This document shows, one piece after another, positions 44,908-53,603 of a stretch of 64,000 nt of DNA. A program made the translations under genes and the position numbers. Source of the stretch: Acidaminococcus fermentans_A. GTDB taxonomy: Bacteria > Bacillota > Negativicutes > Acidaminococcales > Acidaminococcaceae. The stretch spans positions 62,001-126,000 of the forward strand of contig NZ_JBQOUY010000004.1 in assembly GCF_052216985.1 (NCBI RefSeq). Reading direction: 5' to 3'. The notes under the pieces are model-generated. The model was not told where the DNA came from. It did not search any database and was given only the letters and a program-made list of their open reading frames with translations. Position 1 is the stretch's first letter; every line of letters begins with the position of its first letter.

Positions 44908-45046
44908 GTCGCGGGTCGCGAGTCGTGAGTCGCGAGCTTGTTGGTGCAGACCGAAAATCCAATTTTGCAAATCCCAACCGATTTTCTCTTATCATCCTAT
45001 AGAAAAAGAACAAATGACTTAAACGTCCAGGCTCGCGACCCGCGAC
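44908..45046. repeat. GTCGCGA heptamer inverted array
   Basis: Four tandem seven-base units in the left arm and two in inverted orientation in the right arm form a GC-rich fold-back. Confidence 0.7.
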
Positions 45047-45047
45047 C

Positions 45048-45082
45048 GGGGGTGTGAATTTTTTCACACCCCCTTTCTTTTT
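45048..45082 (+). terminator. Terminator of citXG (GGTGTGAA type)
   Basis: GGGGGTGTGAA pairs with TTCACACCCCC and is followed by TTTCTTTTTTT. Confidence 0.88.
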
Positions 45083-45333
45083 TTACGCTCCGCTCAAGGG
45101 GCGTTCAGGGGTACCCTGGCTGGCTCTGGGCAGATTGTATGCCTTTGCTCATAGTAGGGAATGGATCTTGGGCCCCAAAGAGAAAAAAACTGACGGAGCG
45201 TCTGCCAAAAGGGTGATACAGAAAAGTTATAATTTGGATTTCCGAGATGAATTCTTTATGACAGGTTTTCTATTCTCAGCCTATGTTGACTTATAGCCAA
45301 TGAGTTATGGTCCATATCGATTTTACATAACTT

Positions 45334-45362
45334 TTGAGATTTCTGTTCAACTTTTGTACTAT
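45334..45362 (+). promoter_or_regulatory. Symporter gene promoter
   Basis: TTGAGA, a 17-base spacer and TACTAT lie 47 bases before the ATG. Confidence 0.6.
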
Positions 45363-45408
45363 GGAATCAGACCTCATGAGGAACGGAAAATGAGAAGGAG
45401 GAATCAAC

Positions 45409-46719
45409 ATGGCGGACAGGAAACAACGGGCACAGCCTAAAAAATCCATGCCATTGTATGGACGAATCTTTATCGCTCTGGGTGTGGGAATTGCTTTCGG
45501 CTATATCCTCAATGCCATAGGGGGAACCCATCAGCCAGTGATCAACAATCATATTCTACCTTTTCTACAGTTTCTCGGAGATTTTTTTATTAAATTGATC
45601 AAAATGGTGGTGGTTCCCTTAGTCTTTTTCTGTATCGTGGATGCAGCACTGTCACTGGGAGACATCAACAAACTGAAAAGTGTAGGTGTGACTACCATAA
45701 TCTGGTTCTTGGCAACCGGGATGCTTTCAGCCATGATCGGACTCTTCTGGGTTAACTTGATCCAACCGGGAAGAGGGCTGCAGCTGGGAACGGTAGGAAA
45801 TGGAGTAAAAACAAAAGCACTGCCAGGGATGTATCAGACAATCCTTGATTTCATTCCAACCAATCCATTTGAATCTCTTACATCCGGATCCATGATGCAA
45901 ATCATTGTATTTTCTTTATTCATTGGATTTGCCATTATTTCTCTGGGAGAAAAGGCGGAACCGTTGGGCAAAATCTTCAGCATGCTGTCTATGGTTATGT
46001 TTAAGATTGTAGATTATGTGATTGCCATCATTCCAGTTGGTGTTTTTGGGCTGATGTCTACTACCATGACTAAATATGGCACAGCCATTTTCGGACCAGT
46101 ACTGAAATTCATTCTGACTGATTACCTAGCATGTCTTTCTACTACTTTTGGCGTCTATACTCTGCTATTGATTTTCATAGGCCATGTCAACGTGTTTACC
46201 TTCTGGAAAAAAGCTTTTGCCAGTTGGTTGGTTGCTTTCAGTACTTGTACTTCCAGTGCAGCACTGCCAGTGTCTATGGATATTGCGCCTAACAAAATGG
46301 GGGCACCAAAAGATATTTCCAGTTTTATCCTTCCTTTGGGCTGTACAGCCCAGATGAACGGAACCTGTGCTTATTTTGCTGTGGTCATCCTTTTTGCGGC
46401 ACAGCTCTACGGAGTTGAACTGAGCCTGCCGCAACAGATTCTCCTTTGCGTACAAGCTACTTTTCTCAGTGTGGGATGTGCAGCCACTCCACAGATTGGG
46501 TTAGTCATCAGCTTGACACTGATGACACAGATGGGTTTGCCTTTGGATGGCTATTCTCTAGTAGCAGGAATCTACCGAATTGTGGATCAAATCCATACGG
46601 CAACCAATTCCGTAGGAGATTTGGTTGCAACGGTCTGTATTTCTAATCTGCAGAATGAATTGGACCATGAGAAATTCGATGATCTAACCTTGCTTGATCA
46701 GAAGGATGGAGCTTCATGA
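45409..46719 (+). CDS. Dicarboxylate/amino acid:cation symporter (DAACS family)
   Basis: The 436-residue carrier has eight helices and two hairpins. Family signatures are FIKLIKMVVVPLVFFCIV, AFSTCTSSAALPVSMDIA (the serine-rich hairpin 1), PLGCTAQMNGTCAYFAVVILFAAQ and GIYRIVDQIHTATNSVGDLVAT. In helix 7, NGTC replaces the usual NMDGT/NxDG, so the Asp that often binds sodium is missing and specificity may differ. Codon use is visibly more AT-rich than in genes to either side. It is followed by an M29-like enzyme and a LysR regulator, probably a small catabolic unit. Confidence 0.88.
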   Translation: MADRKQRAQPKKSMPLYGRIFIALGVGIAFGYILNAIGGTHQPVINNHILPFLQFLGDFFIKLIKMVVVPLVFFCIVDAALSLGDINKLKSVGVTTIIWFLATGMLSAMIGLFWVNLIQPGRGLQLGTVGNGVKTKALPGMYQTILDFIPTNPFESLTSGSMMQIIVFSLFIGFAIISLGEKAEPLGKIFSMLSMVMFKIVDYVIAIIPVGVFGLMSTTMTKYGTAIFGPVLKFILTDYLACLSTTFGVYTLLLIFIGHVNVFTFWKKAFASWLVAFSTCTSSAALPVSMDIAPNKMGAPKDISSFILPLGCTAQMNGTCAYFAVVILFAAQLYGVELSLPQQILLCVQATFLSVGCAATPQIGLVISLTLMTQMGLPLDGYSLVAGIYRIVDQIHTATNSVGDLVATVCISNLQNELDHEKFDDLTLLDQKDGAS

Positions 46720-46819
46720 GACTTTTTGAAAAATGACTGCGGGCATATGGCAAGTAATATGATAATGACGAGGACGAAAGAAAAGAACCAATGGTATCAA
46801 GGAAAGGAGTGCAAGAAAA

Positions 46820-47836
46820 ATGGCAGACAACAGGATCATTGAATGCATGGAACGGGCGCAGTATATTTTAGGAACTCTGATGGCAGTGAAGCCTGGAGAA
46901 GAGGTGTTGATCGTAGTAGATCCCCAGACTGACGAGCGGATGACACAGGCTATGGCGGCTGCTGCCTTGAACTGTGGGGCAGAATATGGTGTTTATATGA
47001 TGCCAATCCGAGGAAAAGACAAGGCTACGATCTTTCCGAAATCTTTGGAACTTGGGATGGATGCCTGTGATGTATTTGTTGGGATGACCACAGCGTCAGG
47101 AGCGGCTATCTATAATAACCATCTAAAGGAATTGATTACCCAGAAAAAACTTCGGGAAGTATCTATTTGTCTGAGAAATATTGATAATTTCACGCGGGGA
47201 GGAGCCCTAGCGGACTATGAAAAAGTTTATCAGGATGGGCAGCGGCTGCAGGCCATCTGGAGAGGGAAGAAGACCGCTCATATTACCACTCCAGCAGGTA
47301 CCGATCTGTACATGGAGATGAACCAGATGGAACCGATTATTGAGTGTGGGATTGCTCGGAATCCTGGGGATGCTATGGCTTGGTCAGATGGGGAAGTATC
47401 CTTGGGACCAGTAATCGGCACTACCCATGGTACATTGGTCATTGATGGCCCCATCTGCTATTATGGCTGCCCAACAATTCCTGTGGAACTGCGGATTGAA
47501 GGCGGACGGATTGTAGAAGTGGCAGGCGGAGATCAAAAAATCTGCAAAGAAATCCGTCGGCAAATTGCTGAAATCAAAGACAGTGACAATATTGCTGAAA
47601 TTGGAATCGGACTCAATCCGGTATGCCTCTACAACGGAGATTTTGAAGAAGAGAAAAAGGCACGGGGAACCTGCCACATTGCAATGGGGAACGGATTCTA
47701 TTATGGACAGCCTGCAAGAAGTACAGTCCATATTGACATGGTCCAGTATAATCCCACGATTGTGTTTGATGAAGGGTCTTCTACAGAAACACTGATTGTA
47801 AAAGACGGTAAAGTCGTCTGTCTGGGCGATAAATAA
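46820..47836 (+). CDS. Aminopeptidase M29 / NicX-like metal enzyme
   Basis: The 338-residue protein resembles the leucyl aminopeptidase T (M29) and 2,5-dihydroxypyridine dioxygenase NicX superfamily: YILGTLMAVKPGEEVLIVVDP at the N-terminus, ITTPAGTDLYMEM in the middle, EIGIGLNP and GTCHIAMGNGFYYG ... STVHIDMV with two His for metal binding. Whether it is a peptidase or acts on a ring-containing acid cannot be decided. It lies 100 bases after the symporter in the same AT-rich segment. AAGGAGTG precedes the ATG. Confidence 0.75.
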   Translation: MADNRIIECMERAQYILGTLMAVKPGEEVLIVVDPQTDERMTQAMAAAALNCGAEYGVYMMPIRGKDKATIFPKSLELGMDACDVFVGMTTASGAAIYNNHLKELITQKKLREVSICLRNIDNFTRGGALADYEKVYQDGQRLQAIWRGKKTAHITTPAGTDLYMEMNQMEPIIECGIARNPGDAMAWSDGEVSLGPVIGTTHGTLVIDGPICYYGCPTIPVELRIEGGRIVEVAGGDQKICKEIRRQIAEIKDSDNIAEIGIGLNPVCLYNGDFEEEKKARGTCHIAMGNGFYYGQPARSTVHIDMVQYNPTIVFDEGSSTETLIVKDGKVVCLGDK

Positions 47837-47860
47837 CTCTTTCGAAGAACCGTATATCGT

Positions 47861-47950
47861 AAAAATCCATCTATGGGTTATTTACCACTGCTTGGAATGG
47901 AAAATATTCTTTCCTTTGCTTTGGAATATCAGCCTATAGATGGATTTTTT
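47861..47950 (+). terminator. Possible terminator with long loop
   Basis: AAAATCCATCTATGGG pairs with CCTATAGATGGATTTTTT across about 55 bases. The T-rich end fits a terminator, although the loop is long. Confidence 0.5.
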
Positions 47951-48108
47951 ATAGTGATTCCAGGATTTGTAACTAATATTTCACATTTCATAGGAAATAC
48001 ATCAATGTAAGAAAAGAGTAAAATGATAGAAAGGAGGGAAAAAATGGACAGATATTTCCTTTCTGCCCAAAGACGGCGAACTGTTTTCATGAGATAAGGG
48101 GAAACAAA

Positions 48109-49053
48109 ATGCTTGAAAAAATTGAATATGTTTACGCTGTCTACCAGGAAAGAAGTTTTTCAAAAGCAGCGAAAAAAATGTTTATCAGTCAGCCGGCCCT
48201 CAGTAAAATGATCCGAAAGGCAGAACAGGATATCGGTGTCCCTATTTTTGATAGAAGTACTATTCCCATTACTTTAACGCCCGAAGGGAAAAAATATATA
48301 GAAGCCATAAAAGCCATCTATCAAATAGAAAATAATGTGCTGAGGTATTTTAAAGATTTGAAAGAATTGAAGACGGGAACGCTGTCTTTAGGCGGATCAT
48401 CCTATTTTTGTTCTTTTGTATTTCCAGATTTGATCAGCCGTTTTAATGATCTTTACCCAGGCATCCAGTGTGATTTGACCGAGGGAAACGTGCAGGAGCT
48501 GCGAAAAGGGCTGCTGGACGGACGATTTGATCTGGTATTGGAGACAGGTCTTCAGGAAGATCGTGATATTAAAAATATCTATTATCGAATGGAAAGGATT
48601 ATCCTAGCAGTCCCCAAAAACTATAGCGTGAATGTAGGACTGGAAAAATACCAGATTCTCCGGGAAAGTATTAACAGCCAAGCCTTCTTGGGGCTTTCTG
48701 TACCAGCGGTACCTTTGGAATTGTTTCGGGATACGCCTTTTGTCAAGATGAAACCCGGCAATGATATGTTTGGCCGTTCTACACAGATTTGCCTGGATGC
48801 TGGTTTCGCAATGAAAGTAAAAATCTATGTGGATCAGGTTATGACATCGCTGAATATTGCTTCTGCAGGGATGGGGGCTCTGTTCATCAGGGCGGATATT
48901 GTACAATGTTTGTCCCAGTCTGATAATCTATATTTTTACAAATTGGGACATCCTCTGGCAGTGCGGGAAATCAACTGGGCTGTCAAAAAAGGGTCTTATC
49001 TGTCTAAAGCCTCTCGGGCTTTTATTGAACTAGCTAATTTTTCCCGTAAGTAG
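48109..49053 (+). CDS. LysR-family transcriptional regulator
   Basis: The 314-residue protein has the LysR helix-turn-helix at its N-terminus (ERSFSKAAKKMFISQPALSKMIRKAEQDIGVPIFDRS) and a periplasmic-binding-like effector domain (TGTLSLGGSSYFCSFVFPDLISRF). It is codirectional with, and downstream of, the symporter and M29-like genes, which it may control. It shares the AT-rich composition. AGGGGAAA precedes the ATG. Confidence 0.88.
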   Translation: MLEKIEYVYAVYQERSFSKAAKKMFISQPALSKMIRKAEQDIGVPIFDRSTIPITLTPEGKKYIEAIKAIYQIENNVLRYFKDLKELKTGTLSLGGSSYFCSFVFPDLISRFNDLYPGIQCDLTEGNVQELRKGLLDGRFDLVLETGLQEDRDIKNIYYRMERIILAVPKNYSVNVGLEKYQILRESINSQAFLGLSVPAVPLELFRDTPFVKMKPGNDMFGRSTQICLDAGFAMKVKIYVDQVMTSLNIASAGMGALFIRADIVQCLSQSDNLYFYKLGHPLAVREINWAVKKGSYLSKASRAFIELANFSRK

Positions 49054-49096
49054 GTGAAAACAAAAGGCAGAACCGCGTGATAAACCTAAAGTATTA

Positions 49097-50497
49097 TTGA
49101 GAAAGAAGGTCTTTATCATAGTTCCTAAAACTGGAAGCCAACCGGGAGAAACTTTCTTTATCAAAGAAAAAGGCTTTTTTTATGGCTGGGCTTCTTTGAT
49201 GGCTCTGATCGCTTCCCAGAATTTGGTGGCTTACAGTGTGAATATGGCAGACAATGTGATGCTGGGGAGTTACAGCCAGTCCGCTCTGTCAGGGTCGGCC
49301 ATCGTCAACCAGATCTTTTTTGTGGTGCAGTTCCTGGCCAATGCGCTGGGGGAAGGAATCGTGGTTCTGGGCTCCCAGTATTGGGGGAAAAAGGATCTTC
49401 CGCCCATCCGGCGTTGCATCGGCATAGCTTTGCGGCTGGGCGCACTGGCTGGAAGCACTGTCCTGGCTTTATGCCTCCTGTGGCCACGGGGTCTTCTCAG
49501 CCTGTTTACTTTGGATCCGGTGATCTTGCTGGAAGCACAGGAATACCTCCAGATCCTGCAGTTCACTTTTCCTATTTTCATCCTTTCCACTATTCTCTAT
49601 GCTGGGCTGCGTTCCATCGGCAGTGTAAAGATTGCTTTCTATAATTCGGTCCTTTCCCTGGGTATCAATGTGGTCTGTAATTATCTTTTTATTTATGGGA
49701 ATTTTGGCTGTCCAGAAATGGGCATCCGGGGAGCGGCTGTAGGGACGGTCATCGCCCGGATCGCTGAATTGGCCATTGTGCTCCTGTATTTAGCCGGGGA
49801 GTCCCGCCTCCGGCTGTTTTCCCAAAAGCTATTTGTCCGGGATCCCCAACTGGAAAAAGACTATTTCCGGGTGACTATGCCCATTTTGGGAGCCCAGTTG
49901 CTATGGGCCTTGACCACGCCCATCCAGACAGCCATTTTGGGACATCTTTCGGCAGATGCCATTGCGGCCAATTCCGTAGCAACCACTTTTTATCAATACT
50001 TGAAAGTGATTGTCCAGGCCATGTGCTCAGCCACCGCAGTGACCATCGGCTGTATCGTAGGCAAAGGGGATTTGTGCCGGGTCAGGGAAGCCGGCCGGAC
50101 TTTATCCGTGATTTTTGTGTTGGTGGGGCTTGTCCTGGGGGCAGGGCTCTATCTGCTGCGGCTGCCCCTTTTGTCTTTTTATGAATTGAACCCTCAGGCA
50201 ATGGAGCTGGCTGACCAGCTGATGGCCCTCATGAGCGTGGTGATGGTGGGCATGTCCTACCAGATGCCGGTCAGCTCCGGGATCATCCGGGGCGGTGGCG
50301 ATCCTCGGTACGGTTTTGTGACCAATCTGATCAGTACCTGGGGAATCGTCATGCCTCTGTCCTTTCTAGGGGCTTTTGTCTGGAGGCTTCCGGTGGTCCA
50401 AGTGGTCATGCTCCTCCAATCGGATCAGATCTTCAAAGTCATCCCGGCGTTCTGCTGGTACAGGAGTTACAGGTGGATCCGGAAACTGACCCGATAA
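49097..50497 (+). CDS. MATE-family efflux transporter
   Basis: The protein is about 466 residues in twelve helices. MATE features include ASQNLVAYSVNMADNVMLGSYSQSALSGSAIVNQI in the first helices, QYWGKKD at the loop after helix 2, and the repeated second half QTAILGHLSADAIAANSVATTFYQYL. It exports drugs or metabolites in exchange for sodium or protons. The start is uncertain: the frame opens at a TTG (49097) without a convincing ribosome site, and no in-frame ATG precedes the first helix. Confidence 0.85.
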   Translation: MRKKVFIIVPKTGSQPGETFFIKEKGFFYGWASLMALIASQNLVAYSVNMADNVMLGSYSQSALSGSAIVNQIFFVVQFLANALGEGIVVLGSQYWGKKDLPPIRRCIGIALRLGALAGSTVLALCLLWPRGLLSLFTLDPVILLEAQEYLQILQFTFPIFILSTILYAGLRSIGSVKIAFYNSVLSLGINVVCNYLFIYGNFGCPEMGIRGAAVGTVIARIAELAIVLLYLAGESRLRLFSQKLFVRDPQLEKDYFRVTMPILGAQLLWALTTPIQTAILGHLSADAIAANSVATTFYQYLKVIVQAMCSATAVTIGCIVGKGDLCRVREAGRTLSVIFVLVGLVLGAGLYLLRLPLLSFYELNPQAMELADQLMALMSVVMVGMSYQMPVSSGIIRGGGDPRYGFVTNLISTWGIVMPLSFLGAFVWRLPVVQVVMLLQSDQIFKVIPAFCWYRSYRWIRKLTR

Positions 50498-50574
50498 AAA
50501 GGGCAAAGCCCTCTATGCAGGATTCTCCCTCCTAATTTTTATCTGAGTCCCTTTCAAAAAGCAGCTTTTTTCGA

Positions 50575-50636
50575 TACAATAGAAGTATAGATAGCTGTCT
50601 TTTTCTCTGCCTTTTCTAATTTATCGAAAAAGACAG
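50575..50636 (+). promoter_or_regulatory. Weak promoter and 5' UTR hairpin before the DUF401 gene
   Basis: TACAAT (50575-50580) is a possible -10 box. An 11-bp stem CTGTCTTTTTC / GAAAAAGACAG (50595-50636) ends a few bases before the AAGGAGG site and could limit translation. Confidence 0.4.
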
Positions 50637-50660
50637 GGAAAGGAGGAGAGGAGGATCCCC

Positions 50661-51866
50661 ATGACACCGTTATTGTATTTATTGTTGGTTTTCCTTGCCA
50701 TTGTCATCCTTCTGGCCGTGGGACGGCCTCTTTATCAGGCCATTTTGGGAGGGCTCTGCCTGACCGCGGCGCTGTATCGGATCAGCCCGGGAGAAATCTT
50801 TCATCTTGTGGGGAATGTCTTTATCCACTGGGGGTCGCTGTCGGTCTTATTGTCCCTGTATCTCATTACCTATCTCCAGCGCATGCTGGAAGCTCGGCAG
50901 CAGATCAAGCTGGCCCAGCAGGACTTGAATGGATTGTTCCACAACCGGCGGGTGAATGCGGGAATCGCCCCCATGTTCATTGGCCTGCTGCCTTCTGCGG
51001 CGGCTATGATTCTGTGCGGAGATATCGTGAAGGAAGCAACGGATGGATACCTGGAACCGGAGGAGCAAGCTTTCGTCACCAGCTGGTTCCGTCATATTCC
51101 GGAAAGTTCCCTGCCCACCTATGCCAGTGTCTTGCTGTTGATGAACCTGGCCAATGCCCAGCTGCCGCCTTATATGCTGGCCATGGTGGGACCCGCGTGT
51201 GCTTTGATGGCCATAGGGTATTTCCGGTATCTCCGCCGTCTGCCCAAAGAACCGGGGACACCGGCCAGTACGGATAAAAAGGCCGACGCCATCCACTTGT
51301 TCCAGCACCTTTGGTCCCTGCTGCTGATCATCGGGGTCATCCTGGTCTTCAAAGTGTCCGTGGTCACGGCTGTTCTGCTCAGCATTTTCCTGAGTTTGAT
51401 CGTTTATCGGTTTTCGTTCCAGGAAGTCAGGGCTATGGTGGTCAGCGCTTTTGAAAAGAAGTTGATCTTGAATACTTTCCTGGTCCTGGTCCTGAAGGAG
51501 TTCATCCAGTTCACCGGTGTGCTCCTGATCCTGCCCCAAGTCATCAGCCAGCTGCCCATCCCTCCTTTCCTGACTTTTGCCATCCTGTTTTTCCTGGGGG
51601 GGATCATCAGCGGAGCCCAAGGCATCATTGCCCTGGGGACGCCTCTGGCCATGGCTTCTCTCCAGGGAGGGATCCCGACCTTAGTCTTGCTCATGGGGAT
51701 GGCCCATGCGGCCAGCCAGGTTTCGCCCACCCATGTATGCCTGGTAGTGGCCTCCGATTACTATCATGTCACTCTAGGGCAGCTGGTGAAGAAGACCCTG
51801 CCCAATTCCCTGCTGTTCTGCTTCTTCATCTTGGCGTATTATCTGCTGCTGCGGTGGGTGCTGTGA
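50661..51866 (+). CDS. DUF401 family predicted permease
   Basis: The 401-residue protein has about ten hydrophobic helices and matches the DUF401 integral membrane family (IAPMFIGLLPSAAAMILCGDIVKEA, FRHIPESSLPTYASVLLL and GGIISGAQGIIALGTPLAMA). The function is unknown; the symmetrical architecture suggests an organic-acid or amino-acid carrier of the ion-transporter superfamily. It stands alone between the MATE gene and a shared terminator. Confidence 0.82.
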   Translation: MTPLLYLLLVFLAIVILLAVGRPLYQAILGGLCLTAALYRISPGEIFHLVGNVFIHWGSLSVLLSLYLITYLQRMLEARQQIKLAQQDLNGLFHNRRVNAGIAPMFIGLLPSAAAMILCGDIVKEATDGYLEPEEQAFVTSWFRHIPESSLPTYASVLLLMNLANAQLPPYMLAMVGPACALMAIGYFRYLRRLPKEPGTPASTDKKADAIHLFQHLWSLLLIIGVILVFKVSVVTAVLLSIFLSLIVYRFSFQEVRAMVVSAFEKKLILNTFLVLVLKEFIQFTGVLLILPQVISQLPIPPFLTFAILFFLGGIISGAQGIIALGTPLAMASLQGGIPTLVLLMGMAHAASQVSPTHVCLVVASDYYHVTLGQLVKKTLPNSLLFCFFILAYYLLLRWVL

Positions 51867-51869
51867 AAA

Positions 51870-51900
51870 GGGGCTGTTGCGCATGCAACAGCCCCTCTCT
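51870..51900. terminator. Bidirectional terminator (GGCTGTTGC type)
   Basis: GGGGCTGTTGC and GCAACAGCCCC with a four-base loop form an 11-bp perfect stem between convergent genes. Confidence 0.88.
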
Positions 51901-52601
51901 TATGCCTTCTTTTTCCCGCTCTTGACCATGGCTTCGAACATGACCTTGTAGGACCATTCCAAATGGGCCTGGAGAAGGCGTTTGGCTTCCGGCAGGTCTT
52001 TGGCTTCCAGGGCATCGATGATCTCCAGGTGCTGGAGGGTACTTGTTTCGAAGGTATCCGTCATGATGTAGGCCTGGAGCTGGCCCAGCTGGATCCGTTC
52101 CGAAATGCTGGGCATCAGTTTGCGGATATAATGGTTGGAAGTATGCTCGATGAACAAATTGTGGAACATATTGTCCAGATGATACATATCTTCTGCCGAA
52201 AGGGAAGACTTATCCTTTTTGTAATCCTTGTAGGCATCCACGAAAACCTGGCGGATCTCCTCCAGATCTTTGGATGAAAAATGATTGATGGCCGTATCCA
52301 GTGCCAGCAGTTCCAGCACGATGCGGACATTGTAGATATCCCGCATATCCGCGATGGATAAGACATTGACCAGAGTGCCTCGGCCGCTGAGGGTCGTTAC
52401 GAAATTTTCATTTTCCAGCCGGCTCAGGGCATTCTTGACCGGTGTACGGCTGATATGCAGGATATCCGCAACCGTCTGTTCTGTGATCACATCTCCTTGG
52501 CGGATATGGCCGGATAAGATCTGCTCTTTTAAGTAGCAGTACGCTTCATCGGCCAGAGAGCGGTGTTTGATTTTTCCGAGACGATATGGGATCTTTGTCA
52601 T
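51900..52601 (-). CDS. GntR-family regulator (FCD domain)
   Basis: The 233-residue protein has an N-terminal GntR winged helix (SLADEAYCYLKEQILSGHIRQGDVITEQTVADILHISRTPVKNALSRLENENFV) and an all-helical FCD effector domain with the metal/ligand residues expected in YHLDNMFHNLFIEH and LQHLEIIDAL. It is last in the aconitase X/TRAP operon and probably represses it through the 7-3-7 inverted repeat at 58158-58174. Confidence 0.9.
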   Translation of the reverse strand: MTKIPYRLGKIKHRSLADEAYCYLKEQILSGHIRQGDVITEQTVADILHISRTPVKNALSRLENENFVTTLSGRGTLVNVLSIADMRDIYNVRIVLELLALDTAINHFSSKDLEEIRQVFVDAYKDYKKDKSSLSAEDMYHLDNMFHNLFIEHTSNHYIRKLMPSISERIQLGQLQAYIMTDTFETSTLQHLEIIDALEAKDLPEAKRLLQAHLEWSYKVMFEAMVKSGKKKA

Positions 52602-52616
52602 AGGGCCGTCCTTTTC

Positions 52617-53588
52617 TCAATTGACCAAATCGCGGGGGGGCTTTCCTTCTAGCATATTTTCCAGATTTTCCAGGGCCCGTTCTTTCAGAGCCCGGAACGA
52701 TTCTACAGAAATGTAGGATACATGGGGAGTTACATAGATGCCCGGGCAGTGGAGGATGGGTTCTTCTCCAGTGGGCGGTTCCGTCTTGATCACGTCCAGG
52801 ACGGCACCGGCGATCTTTTTCTCTTTGACGGCCGCAATCAGGGCCGCTTCATCTACCACTTTGCCCCGGGAAGTGTTGATCAGCCAGGCAGTGGGCTTCA
52901 TCAGAGAAAGCAGGGGGGTGCTGATCTTATCCTGGTTTTCGTCACAGCCTTTCAGGTTGATGCTGACATAATCGGCCCGGCGGAAGCCTTCTTCCCAGTC
53001 CACTTTTTCCACTTGGAGAGCTGCCATATCTTCTTTGGAAACGAAATCATCGCAAGCGATGACTTTGATCCCCAGGCTCTGGGCACGGGCGGCTACCGTC
53101 TTGCCGATGACGCCCAGGCCGGCGATGCAGAGGGTCTGGGTGCTGATCCGGTTGACGATAAAGGGGACGGCCATGGCTCCCCAGCGATTACTGCGGCTGT
53201 CTTCCACAACAGTGGCGCTGTATTGGGCGATCCGCTTGTTGGCGAAATACATGGCAGCCACCACATAATCTGCCAGATCTTCCGCACAGTAACCGCTGAT
53301 GTTGGTGACGGAAATCCCCTTGGCCCGGGCTGCCTGCACGTCGATCCGGTCGTAGCCGCCGCCGTAGACGGCGATTCCCTTGCAGTTCTGCAGCTGATTG
53401 ATGGTGGAAGCTGGCAGGGACGCATAGACCTGGGCCAGGATGCCATCTGCTTTATAGCCGAATTCCTTCAGATCTTTTTCATAATCGTAAGTGGAACATC
53501 TGATTTCCACGCCGGGATAGCGAGCTTCCAGATATTCTTTTTCCATATCGTAGTCTTTCCATTCTTCATCGATGATCCAAATCAGCAT
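52617..53588 (-). CDS. D-2-hydroxyacid dehydrogenase family oxidoreductase
   Basis: The 323-residue NAD(P)-dependent enzyme has the nucleotide-binding GLGVIGKTVAARAQ, catalytic Arg in NTSRGKVVDEAAL, Glu in KTEPP and His in VTPHVSYIS. It reduces a 2-oxoacid or oxidises a D-2-hydroxyacid in the cytoplasm. The operon position suggests that it processes the product of the aconitase X step. It is not close to the 2-hydroxyglutarate dehydrogenase of Acidaminococcus as I recall that sequence. Confidence 0.9.
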   Translation of the reverse strand: MLIWIIDEEWKDYDMEKEYLEARYPGVEIRCSTYDYEKDLKEFGYKADGILAQVYASLPASTINQLQNCKGIAVYGGGYDRIDVQAARAKGISVTNISGYCAEDLADYVVAAMYFANKRIAQYSATVVEDSRSNRWGAMAVPFIVNRISTQTLCIAGLGVIGKTVAARAQSLGIKVIACDDFVSKEDMAALQVEKVDWEEGFRRADYVSINLKGCDENQDKISTPLLSLMKPTAWLINTSRGKVVDEAALIAAVKEKKIAGAVLDVIKTEPPTGEEPILHCPGIYVTPHVSYISVESFRALKERALENLENMLEGKPPRDLVN

Positions 53589-53603
53589 AGGGAATCCCTC
53601 CTT

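Larger units (their letters stand above)
44866..45333. other. Intergenic region with heptamer fold-back and terminator
   Basis: Arms GTCGCGG GTCGCGA GTCGTGA GTCGCGA (44908-44935) and the complement TCGCGACCCGCGAC (45033-45046) enclose about 95 bases. A strong terminator follows (45048-45082). From 45083 on, ACGCTCCG (45085) and CGGAGCGT (45194-45201) are a weak inverted pair. No gene was seen. Confidence 0.6.

Noticed and set aside
45054..45296. 80-codon plus-strand frame after the citXG terminator
   Set aside because: It begins within the terminator, has no ribosome site and no similarity to a known family.
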